From: JAJCYE01 sp036260105
GTDB taxonomy: Bacteria; Actinomycetota; CADDZG01; JAHWKV01
DNA: 12,756 nt
Direction: 5' to 3'
NCBI GenBank assembly: GCA_036260105.1
Contig: DATAAN010000026.1
Span: forward strand, 1-12,756
The notes below the pieces were generated by a model. It saw only the letters and a program-made list of their open reading frames with translations. It had not been told where the DNA came from and searched no databases. Position numbers and translations under genes: made by a program. Below, one piece after another: positions 1-6,398 of the stretch. Each line of letters starts with the position of its first letter. Positions within the stretch are counted from its first letter, which is position 1.

Positions 1-3000
1 GCGATGCTGGACAACGTCCTGGAGCTGCTGAACCGCGAAGGCCGGGACATCACGCACGCCATGGCGATGCTGGTCCCCTGCGCCTGGGAGAAGCTCGAGG
101 ACCTCGACGACGAGGTCCGGGACTTCTACCGATACCACTCCTGCCTCATGGAGGCCTGGGACGGGCCGGCCGGGCTGGTATTCACCGACGGCTTCAAGAT
201 CGGCGCCGCCCTGGACCGCAACGGCCTTCGCCCGCTGCGCTACTCGGTTTGCGAGGACGGTTTCATCGCCTGCTCCTCCGAGGCGGGATCCATCTACACC
301 CTAGGCCACGGCCTGGTGAAGAGAGGCAAGCTCGGACCCGGCCAGATGCTGGTCGTCGACCCGGCGGACGGCGGGTTCATCTTCGACCCGGTCAAGGAGC
401 GCCTGGCCAGGAGGAAGCCGTACGGCGAGTGGGTGGCGCAGCACCTGACCCAGACCTCGCTGGTCGCTCCGGACCCGGAGGTCCCGGCGGACCTGGTGAA
501 CCGGCAGGTCGCCTTCGGCTACACGAAGGAGGAGTTCACGGTGATCCTGCGGCCGATGGCGTCGACCGCGCACGAGCCGACCTCCTCCATGGGCGACGAC
601 ACCTCGCCTGCAGTCCTCAGCGAGTTCACCCGGCCGCTCTACAACTACTTCAAGCAGCGTTTCGCCCAGGTCACCAACCCGGCAATCGACCACATGCGGG
701 AACGCTCGGTCATGAGCATCCGGACCCTGATCGGGCCGCACGACCCCGTGCTGTGGGAGCGACCGGAGGGCGCCTCCCTGCTGGAGCTGGACACCTTCTT
801 CCTGTTCAAGACGCTGGGTGGCTACCGCCTGGACGCCACCTTCCCGGTAGAGGACGGCAAGGACGGGATGAAGGCGCAGCTGCTGAGGATCTGCGAGGAG
901 GCGGAGCAGGCCGCCCGCATCGGCAGCGGCATCATCGTCATCTCGGATCGCGACACCGGCCCCGAGCGGGCGCCCATCCCCATGCTGCTGGCGGTTGGAG
1001 CGGTTCACCAGCGGCTCATGAGGTCCGGCCACCGCACCCGCACCAGCCTGGTCGTAGAGACCGATGAAGCCCGTGAGGTCCACCACTTCGCCTGCCTGCT
1101 CGGCTACGGCGCCGAGGCTATCTGCCCCCGCCTGGTCCTCGAGTCGCTGGCCGACATCGTGGGAAAGGGCCGGCTGGGAGAGGACATCCCGGTCCAGGAG
1201 GCTCTCATGCGGTACCGGCTGGCGGTGGAGGAGGGAGTCCTCAAGATCCTGTCGAAGATGGGGATCTCGACCACCGACTCCTACCGGGGAGCACAGATCT
1301 TCGACGCCATCGGCATCGGGCAGGACGTCATCGACCTGGCATTCAGCGGCACCCCCTCGCCGCTCGGCGGCATCGGGCTGGACGAGATTGCCGAGGACGT
1401 GCTGAAGCGGCACGGCAAGGCCTACGACATCGCGCCCAAGATCACCCACCCCGGGTACGTGAAGCACCGGGTCAACGGCGAGTACCACGCGACCAATCCC
1501 GACGTCGTCGACACCCTCCAGGAGGCGGTCAAAAACGGCCGGTGGGAGACCTACAGCAAGTTCGCCGCGCTCGTGGAGGAGCGTCCGGCGACCGAGCCTC
1601 GCGACCTGTTCCGCTTCAAGGAGGTCGCCCCGATCCCGCTGGAGGAGGTCGAGCCGGTGGAGAAGATCACCGCCCGTTTCTCCACGGGGGCGATCAGCCA
1701 CGGCGCCATCGGCGCCGAGGCGCACGAGACGCTGGCGATCGCGCTGAACTCGATCGGCGGCGCGGCAAACAGCGGAGAAGGCGGCGAGGACCCGAGCCGC
1801 TATCGCGACGAGCGGCGCTGCAAGGTGAAGCAGGTCGCGTCGGGACGCTTCGGCGTGACTCCCGAGTACCTGGCGTGGGCCGAGGAGATCCAGATCAAAA
1901 TCGCACAGGGATCGAAGCCCGGAGAAGGCGGCCAGCTTCCCGGCCACAAGGTGACCGAGGAGATCGCAGGCCTCAGGCACACCCGTCCCGGGGTCGCGCT
2001 CATCTCTCCCCCGCCGCACCACGACATCTACTCCATCGAGGACCTGGCGCAGCTGATCTTCGACCTCAAGCAGGCGAACCAGAAGGCGACCGTCTCCGTC
2101 AAGCTCGTCGCCGAGCACGGCGTCGGCACCATCGCCGCCGGCGTCGCCAAGGCACTGGCCGACGTAGTCCAGATCTCGGGATGGGACGGAGGCACCGGGG
2201 CAAGCGCTCTGTCGTCTATCAAGAACGCCGGGCTGCCCTGGGAGATCGGCATCGCCGAGACCCAGCAGACGCTGATGCAGAACGGGCTCCGCGACCGGGT
2301 GCGCATCCGGGTCGACGGGGGCATGAAGAGCGGCCGCGACGTGATCATGGCGGCGCTCCTGGGCGCGGACGAGTACTCGTTCGGCACCTCACTGCTGCTC
2401 GCCGAAGGCTGCATCATGGTGCGGGCCTGCCACCGCGACACCTGCCCGGTGGGCATCGCCACCCAACGAAAGGACCTGCGCGCCAAGTTCTCCGGCACGC
2501 CGGAGCAGGTGGCTCGCTACCTGCTGTTCGTCGCCGAGGAGATCCGTCGCATCCTGGCGAAGCTGGGACTGCGTTCGCTGGACGAGGCTATCGGCCGGAT
2601 GGACCTGCTGGAGCCGCACACCGTCGGGCCTAGGGCCGGCATGCTCGACCTTACGCCTCTGATGCACATCGAGGACGGGCCCAAGCACTTCGTTGCCTCG
2701 CACCCGATCCAGCAGCCGACGTCGGAGCTGGGCGACCTGGTGCACGACGCCTGCATCAAGGCGGTTCTCGAGGGCGGCGAGGTAGACGTCTCCTACCCGA
2801 TCCACAACAAGGACCGGACGGTCGGCGCCCGCCTGGGTGGAGCCATCGCGCACGAACACGGCGACCGGACCCCTCCCGGCAAGGCGACAGTACGGTTCGA
2901 CGGCGAGGCCGGCCAAAGCTTCGGAGCCTTCCTGAGCGACGGCGTCGACTTTTTCCTGACCGGCGAGGCCAACGACTACGTCGGCAAAGGCATGGGCGGC

Positions 3001-3516
3001 GGCCGCATCGTCATCAAGGCGCCGGAGAACGATGCCGGCGAGCCGCACCTCATCGGCAACACGGTCCTGTACGGAGCGACCGGCGGCAAGCTGTTCGTCG
3101 CCGGCCGGGGAGGCGAGCGGCTGTGCATCCGCAACTCCGGAGCGACCGCGGTGGTGGAGGGCGCCGGGGACCACGCGTGCGAGTACATGACCGGAGGCAC
3201 CGCGGTCATCCTCGGACCGACCGGATGGAACATGGGCGCCGGCATGACCGGCGGCCAGGCGTTCGTGTGGGACCCGGAGCGACGTCTGCGGGCGCGGGTC
3301 AACCCGGAGCTCGTCGACCTGCACCGGCCGCTCAGACCGCATATGGCCGAGCTGCTGGAGCTGCTGGCGGACCACGCCGAGCTCACCGGCTCCGAGCGGG
3401 CCTACGCCATCCTCGAGCACTGGGAGGCGGAGTCGCAGAACTTCTGGCGCCTGGCGCCGAAGGCCGAGGTCGCACGGATCGAGAGCGCCCACGAGGGTTC
3501 GATGGCCGGCGCTTGA
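1..3516 (+). CDS. gltB: Glutamate synthase large subunit, 5' partial
   Basis: Large (alpha) chain of glutamate synthase (GOGAT), a cytoplasmic flavoenzyme that turns glutamine plus 2-oxoglutarate into two glutamates. The frame is open to the window edge. Against a usual length near 1500 residues, about 320 N-terminal residues are missing, including the catalytic Cys of the amidotransferase domain, so the ATG at position 4 is internal. Counting that Met as 1: the end of the class II glutaminase domain runs to about 130 (DRNGLRPLRY); the central domain lies at about 170-450; the FMN-binding synthase domain at about 505-890 begins with FSTGAISHGAIG and carries the iron-sulfur motif C803-X5-C809-X4-C814; the GXGXG beta-helix lies at about 950-1110, with many Gly repeats. 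All visible key motifs are intact. No gltD (small subunit) follows; the next gene is an unrelated thioesterase. The NADPH-dependent or ferredoxin-dependent type cannot be decided here. The family call is very secure. Confidence 0.97.
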   Translation, partial: AMLDNVLELLNREGRDITHAMAMLVPCAWEKLEDLDDEVRDFYRYHSCLMEAWDGPAGLVFTDGFKIGAALDRNGLRPLRYSVCEDGFIACSSEAGSIYTLGHGLVKRGKLGPGQMLVVDPADGGFIFDPVKERLARRKPYGEWVAQHLTQTSLVAPDPEVPADLVNRQVAFGYTKEEFTVILRPMASTAHEPTSSMGDDTSPAVLSEFTRPLYNYFKQRFAQVTNPAIDHMRERSVMSIRTLIGPHDPVLWERPEGASLLELDTFFLFKTLGGYRLDATFPVEDGKDGMKAQLLRICEEAEQAARIGSGIIVISDRDTGPERAPIPMLLAVGAVHQRLMRSGHRTRTSLVVETDEAREVHHFACLLGYGAEAICPRLVLESLADIVGKGRLGEDIPVQEALMRYRLAVEEGVLKILSKMGISTTDSYRGAQIFDAIGIGQDVIDLAFSGTPSPLGGIGLDEIAEDVLKRHGKAYDIAPKITHPGYVKHRVNGEYHATNPDVVDTLQEAVKNGRWETYSKFAALVEERPATEPRDLFRFKEVAPIPLEEVEPVEKITARFSTGAISHGAIGAEAHETLAIALNSIGGAANSGEGGEDPSRYRDERRCKVKQVASGRFGVTPEYLAWAEEIQIKIAQGSKPGEGGQLPGHKVTEEIAGLRHTRPGVALISPPPHHDIYSIEDLAQLIFDLKQANQKATVSVKLVAEHGVGTIAAGVAKALADVVQISGWDGGTGASALSSIKNAGLPWEIGIAETQQTLMQNGLRDRVRIRVDGGMKSGRDVIMAALLGADEYSFGTSLLLAEGCIMVRACHRDTCPVGIATQRKDLRAKFSGTPEQVARYLLFVAEEIRRILAKLGLRSLDEAIGRMDLLEPHTVGPRAGMLDLTPLMHIEDGPKHFVASHPIQQPTSELGDLVHDACIKAVLEGGEVDVSYPIHNKDRTVGARLGGAIAHEHGDRTPPGKATVRFDGEAGQSFGAFLSDGVDFFLTGEANDYVGKGMGGGRIVIKAPENDAGEPHLIGNTVLYGATGGKLFVAGRGGERLCIRNSGATAVVEGAGDHACEYMTGGTAVILGPTGWNMGAGMTGGQAFVWDPERRLRARVNPELVDLHRPLRPHMAELLELLADHAELTGSERAYAILEHWEAESQNFWRLAPKAEVARIESAHEGSMAGA

Positions 3517-3547
3517 GGCCATCCCCCAGACACAACGCCGGCGGGAG

Positions 3548-3553
3548 TAGGTT
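3548..3553 (+). promoter_or_regulatory. Candidate leaderless -10 box of the thioesterase gene
   Basis: TAGGTT fits the actinobacterial -10 consensus TANNNT and ends exactly 6 nt before the ATG at 3560. That spacing would place the transcription start at or next to the start codon, giving a leaderless mRNA. No good -35 hexamer is seen at 16-19 nt upstream. A purine-rich GGGGG lies between the box and the ATG and could instead act as a close ribosome binding site. This is inferred from sequence only; the same geometry recurs before tatC. Confidence 0.4.
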
Positions 3554-3559
3554 GGGGGC

Positions 3560-3976
3560 ATGAACGAAGAGCCGCTGCCTACTCCCTCCGAGCTAAACGA
3601 GAAGGGCCGGGGGCCGCTCATGCAGAAGATGGGCATCGAGTGGCTGGAGGCTTCGGCCGAGCGGATAGTCGCCCGCATGCCGGTGTCTTCCAACTCCCAG
3701 CCCTGGGGAATGCTGCACGGGGGCGCGTCCGGCGTGCTGGTGGAGAGCATCGCCTCGCTGGGCGGCTGGATAGCCGAACGGGACAAGCTGGCGCTCGGCG
3801 TGGAGCTCAAGGTCAATCACCTGCGCCCGGCGTCATCGGGATGGGTGACCGGCGTCGGGAGACCCCTGCACACCGGATCGACTCTGGCGGTGTGGGCGGT
3901 TGAGATATCCGACGAGGAGGGCCGCATGACCGCTTTCGGGACCTGCACGGTGGCCCTGCGGGAGCGCCGCGACTAG
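3560..3976 (+). CDS. PaaI-family hotdog-fold acyl-CoA thioesterase
   Basis: A 138-residue protein of the 4HBT/PaaI thioesterase family, which hydrolyses acyl- or aroyl-CoA thioesters in the cytoplasm as small hotdog-fold oligomers. The hallmark is QPWGMLHGG (residues 47-55) followed by E62 in LVES. His-Gly-Gly plus this acidic residue form the active site in relatives such as MenI/YdiI and PaaI. The downstream strand motif VNHLRPA (85-91) and the closing GTCTVAL strand are also typical, and the length matches the family. The ATG at 3560 gives a normal N-terminus and lies 43 nt after gltB; tatC follows after 24 nt. The substrate cannot be read from the sequence: no phenylacetate or menaquinone genes are nearby, so neither paaI nor menI is assigned. 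The family is secure and the specific role is unknown. Confidence 0.92.
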   Translation: MNEEPLPTPSELNEKGRGPLMQKMGIEWLEASAERIVARMPVSSNSQPWGMLHGGASGVLVESIASLGGWIAERDKLALGVELKVNHLRPASSGWVTGVGRPLHTGSTLAVWAVEISDEEGRMTAFGTCTVALRERRD

Positions 3977-3988
3977 CTGCCGGGACTC

Positions 3989-3994
3989 TAAGGT
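3989..3994 (+). promoter_or_regulatory. Candidate leaderless -10 box of tatC
   Basis: TAAGGT matches TANNNT and, as before the thioesterase gene, ends exactly 6 nt before the start codon (GTG at 4001). This would give a transcript beginning at or beside the GTG. The overlapping AAGGTGG could alternatively be read as a Shine-Dalgarno sequence, so the two readings compete. No clear -35 element is seen. Confidence 0.38.
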
Positions 3995-4000
3995 GGTCAG

Positions 4001-4765
4001 GTGAAGATCTCAGACCAGGACCCGCGCATCCCGCCGCCTCCCCAGGGCGAGATGAGCCTGATGGAGCACCTGGAGGAGCTCCGCAGCCGGTTATTCAAGG
4101 TGGTGCTGGCCTACGTCGCCTGCTGCGTGGTCGCCTGGTACTTCTACTCCCCCATCCTCGCTGCACTGATCGACCCGCTGGCGGAGCTGCCGGTGGCGGA
4201 CCAGATCCTGGAGGGTGGCCAGCTGATATACACGGCCCCCACCGAGGCGTTTGTCATCCGGCTCAAGGTCACGGCGTTCGCGGGGATGGTGCTGGCTTTG
4301 CCGGTCATCCTCTGGCAGCTGTGGCGATTCGTCACTCCCGGCCTTCACGCCCACGAGCGCAAGTACGCGCTGCCCTTCGTCGTGGTGTCTGTCGTCCTCT
4401 TCGGGCTGGGGGTGCTCACGGCCTTCGTCTCGCTGCCGAAGGCGCTCGAAGTGCTGGCCGGATTTGCCGGAACGGAGCTGGTCCTGCTGCCGAGGGCGGC
4501 GGACTACCTGTCCTTCGTTCTGATTCTGATCGCTGCCTTCGGCTTCTCCTTCGAGTTCCCGATCATCCTGATCGGCCTGACGCTCGTGGGGGTGCTGAGC
4601 AGCCGCAAGCTCCGGGATGCGCGGAAGATGGCCTGGGTGATCATCCTGGTGCTTGCAGCAATCATCACCCCCACCCAGGACCCGATCACGCTGATGATCA
4701 TGGCGGTCCCGCTGGGGCTGCTCTACGAAGGCACCGTGGTGGTCGCACGGATGCTTAAGCGCTGA
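4001..4765 (+). CDS. tatC: Twin-arginine translocase subunit TatC
   Basis: TatC is the integral membrane receptor of the Tat pathway. It recognises twin-arginine signal peptides and, with TatA-type subunits, exports folded proteins across the cytoplasmic membrane. The 254-residue product has the six expected hydrophobic segments (about 32-54, 88-107, 122-144, 168-192, 208-223 and 228-245). The cytoplasmic N-terminal motif MEHLEELRSRL (21-31) corresponds to the signal-peptide-binding region. WQLWRFVTPGLHAHERK (105-121), the membrane-buried Glu185 in FSFEFP, and TPTQDPIT (223-230) are family signatures. The GTG start gives a Pro-rich N-tail (PPPPQG) before the first conserved motif; no better start is visible. 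tatA follows after 68 nt. The tatC-before-tatA order is unlike the common tatA-tatC layout of actinobacteria, and no tatB is present in the window. Confidence 0.96.
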   Translation: MKISDQDPRIPPPPQGEMSLMEHLEELRSRLFKVVLAYVACCVVAWYFYSPILAALIDPLAELPVADQILEGGQLIYTAPTEAFVIRLKVTAFAGMVLALPVILWQLWRFVTPGLHAHERKYALPFVVVSVVLFGLGVLTAFVSLPKALEVLAGFAGTELVLLPRAADYLSFVLILIAAFGFSFEFPIILIGLTLVGVLSSRKLRDARKMAWVIILVLAAIITPTQDPITLMIMAVPLGLLYEGTVVVARMLKR

Positions 4766-4833
4766 TGCTGGTGCCTCGGAGTTCCGCCGGTATGCGGGAT
4801 ACTTCTACCAACCGATCGCAAAGGAGCAGATAG

Positions 4834-5022
4834 ATGCCGAACCTCGGAGGCGGAGAGCTGTTGATAGTCGCCGCGGTGGTGATGCTGCTGTTCGGCGCGA
4901 AGAAGCTGCCCGAGTTCGCACGTTCGCTCGGCAAGGCCAAGGGGGAGTTCAAGCGGGGCCTCGACGAGGAGGAGGCCCAGCCGGCTCCGGGTGCCGCCAG
5001 GACTCCGGACGACAAGCCGTAA
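4834..5022 (+). CDS. tatA: Sec-independent translocase subunit TatA
   Basis: A 62-residue TatA-type subunit, the pore-forming or membrane-thinning component that oligomerises on the TatC-substrate complex. It shows one N-terminal transmembrane helix (about 7-21, GGGELLIVAAVVMLLFG), the hinge motif FGAKKLPEFARSLG (20-33), an amphipathic helix to about residue 44 (KAKGEFKRGL), then a short acidic, Pro/Ala-rich tail. It is shorter than E. coli TatA (89 residues) but within the range of short actinobacterial forms. The ATG is supported by a ribosome binding site, AAGGAG at 4821-4826, 7 nt upstream. The 68-nt gap after tatC has a weak GATACT -10-like element near 4797 but no clear promoter or terminator. 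The last 32 nt overlap the start proposed for the next gene. TatA and TatB are hard to tell apart by length alone, but the FGxxKLPE hinge favours TatA. Confidence 0.93.
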   Translation: MPNLGGGELLIVAAVVMLLFGAKKLPEFARSLGKAKGEFKRGLDEEEAQPAPGAARTPDDKP

Positions 5023-6283
5023 CCTGAGTCGCCGGCCGGGGCGAAAGCTTTCCGGCTGGCTCCAGCCCTCGGTCCTTCCACCGGCCGGCCTGGCCGCCGG
5101 TGCCGGCTTTGGCCAGTTCCTTGCCACGGCCACGCTCGCCGATGTCGCAACCGGATTCAGCGTCTCGGGTGCTGGTGATGCTGCTCTAGGCCTTACCGAC
5201 ACGACGCTCGGTCTCGGTCTCAGCATCATCCGCATGGGCTCTCTTGCCGCTCTGCCTCTGGCTGCGCTCGCGGACCGCGCAGGGCGTCGCCGGGTGATAA
5301 CCGGTTGTGCGATCGCCGGCCTCGCCCTCACCGCGGGCGCTGCGCTCTCACCCGCCTTTTGGTGGTTCGTGCTGATCCTCGCGCTCGCCCGCCCGCTGCT
5401 TTCCGCCACCAATGCCGTCGCGCTGGTCGTCGGGGCGGAGGTGTCTGCCATGGAGCACCGGGCCAGAGCCGTGTCGGTCATCGGAGCGGCGTACGCGGTC
5501 GGGGCAGGCGTTCCGGTTCTTCTCCGTGCGGCGTTCGAAGGTGTGGGGTTCCGGATCCTCTTCGGGTTGGCGCTGCTCCCCCTGGCTCTTATCCCCTTCG
5601 CCGCCGCCAGGCTGCGGGAGCCGGAGCGATATGCGGCCCTCCACCGTGAGCCGCCGCCGGCGACGTCCCGGATGCGGAGCCGGATTCCTCCCGGCCGGCG
5701 CGCACGCCTGGTACTGCTCGGACTGCTGACGGCCGCAGCCGGGTTCGTCTCGGGGCCGGCGAACACCTTCGCTTTCTACTTCGCCGAGGAGGTACGGAAC
5801 CTGCAACCTTCGGCGATGGCCCTGTCGGTGCTCGCTGCGGGGCCGGTCGGGCTCGCCGGCCTGCTGGTGGGCCGGTGGGCCGCCGACGTCCTGGGGCGGC
5901 GGGTGAGCGCCGCGGTCTCTCTGGCCGGGATCGGCGTTGCGGCATTCTTCACCTACAACGTCGGAGGAGCCGGTGTTGCGATCGGATACCTGCTTGGAAT
6001 GTTCGCCGCCTCGGTCTACACGCCGGCGTCCGGAGCGCTATCGGCGGAGCTTTTCCCGACCTCCTGCCGGAGCACTGCCGCCGGCTGGCTCACTGTCGCG
6101 GGGGTTCTGGGAGCGGTCGGCGGCCTGGCCCTGTTCGGCTTTTTGGCCGACGAGCTGGGCTCCTTCGAGACTGCCGCGGCCAGCATCGCCATACCCGTGA
6201 TCCTCATCAGCCTGCTCTATGCCGCTCTGCCGGAAACAAAGGGAGTCGAGCTGGATTCCGATGTGCCGGCCGGGGCGCTTTGA
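4991..6283 (+). CDS. MFS transporter, sugar-porter-like
   Basis: A 430-residue major facilitator superfamily permease with about twelve hydrophobic helices, moving an unidentified small solute across the cytoplasmic membrane. Motif A is seen between helices 2 and 3 (LAALADRAGRRRV, 90-102), with its second-half counterpart near residue 290 (GRWAADVLGRR). Near the C-terminus, ELFPTSCRSTAAGW and the closing LPETKGVEL are hallmarks of the sugar porter/organic cation branch (Sugar_tr), which gives a loose hint at substrate class only. The start is uncertain. GTG at 4991 is the only canonical start before the first helix and overlaps tatA by 32 nt in another frame, with GAGGAGG about 15 nt upstream. 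The next in-frame candidate is a CTG at 5024, just after the tatA stop. The first 25 residues are Arg-rich and may be partly untranslated. It is probably cotranscribed with tatA. Confidence 0.85.
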   Translation: MPPGLRTTSRNLSRRPGRKLSGWLQPSVLPPAGLAAGAGFGQFLATATLADVATGFSVSGAGDAALGLTDTTLGLGLSIIRMGSLAALPLAALADRAGRRRVITGCAIAGLALTAGAALSPAFWWFVLILALARPLLSATNAVALVVGAEVSAMEHRARAVSVIGAAYAVGAGVPVLLRAAFEGVGFRILFGLALLPLALIPFAAARLREPERYAALHREPPPATSRMRSRIPPGRRARLVLLGLLTAAAGFVSGPANTFAFYFAEEVRNLQPSAMALSVLAAGPVGLAGLLVGRWAADVLGRRVSAAVSLAGIGVAAFFTYNVGGAGVAIGYLLGMFAASVYTPASGALSAELFPTSCRSTAAGWLTVAGVLGAVGGLALFGFLADELGSFETAAASIAIPVILISLLYAALPETKGVELDSDVPAGAL

Positions 6284-6318
6284 CGGGTCTCGGAGAACTC
6301 TTAGATCTCGAAAGGCGT

Positions 6319-6350
6319 TTGCCGAGCCGGCCCTTCGAAAAGGATACAAT
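6319..6350 (+). promoter_or_regulatory. Candidate promoter of the liv operon
   Basis: The 115-nt gap between the MFS gene and livJ holds a -10-like TACAAT at 6345-6350 (five of six to TATAAT) with a -35-like TTGCCG at 6319-6324. The spacer is 20 nt, longer than the usual 16-18, so the -35 is doubtful or the promoter may need an activator. The predicted transcription start is near 6357, giving a leader of about 42 nt to the livJ ATG. This is inference from sequence; it is the best sigma70-type promoter I can see in the window. Confidence 0.42.
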
Positions 6351-6357
6351 CCCGCCA

Positions 6358-6376
6358 ATTGGCCCGGATTGGCCCG
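6358..6376 (+). repeat. Tandem 9-mer direct repeat in the livJ leader
   Basis: ATTGGCCCG occurs twice (6358-6366 and 6368-6376), one base apart, so the period is 10 bp, close to one helical turn. The first copy overlaps a CCAATTGG palindrome (6355-6362). The repeat begins at or just after the predicted transcription start, where a bound protein would block initiation or early elongation. A regulator site is plausible but not shown; a chance repeat in GC-rich DNA is possible. Confidence 0.4.
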
Positions 6377-6398
6377 AAGACCTGAGAAGGGGGTTCCA

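Noticed and set aside
4..6. ATG at position 4 as the true start of gltB
   Set aside because: The frame is open to position 1 and the sequence begins inside the glutaminase domain, so the gene starts outside the window.
301..2118. 605-residue open frame on the minus strand inside gltB
   Set aside because: It lies opposite strongly conserved gltB codons. The product is Arg/Asp/Leu-rich without domains, as expected of antisense frames in GC-rich DNA.
3523..3558. CCCCCA...TGGGGG inverted repeat between gltB and the thioesterase gene as terminator
   Set aside because: The arms are only 6 bp and 24 nt apart, there is no T-run, and the right arm abuts the next start codon.
2389..3816. 475-residue minus-strand open frame across the gltB end and the thioesterase gene
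   Set aside because: It is antisense to two well-supported genes and has no recognisable motif.
4723..5766. 347-residue minus-strand frame opposite tatA and the MFS gene
   Set aside because: It has low-complexity Arg/Ala/Pro composition and opposes two recognised genes.
6219..6398. N-terminal extension of livJ into the MFS gene
   Set aside because: The signal peptide and ribosome binding site fix the start at 6399; the extension overlaps the MFS coding end in another frame.
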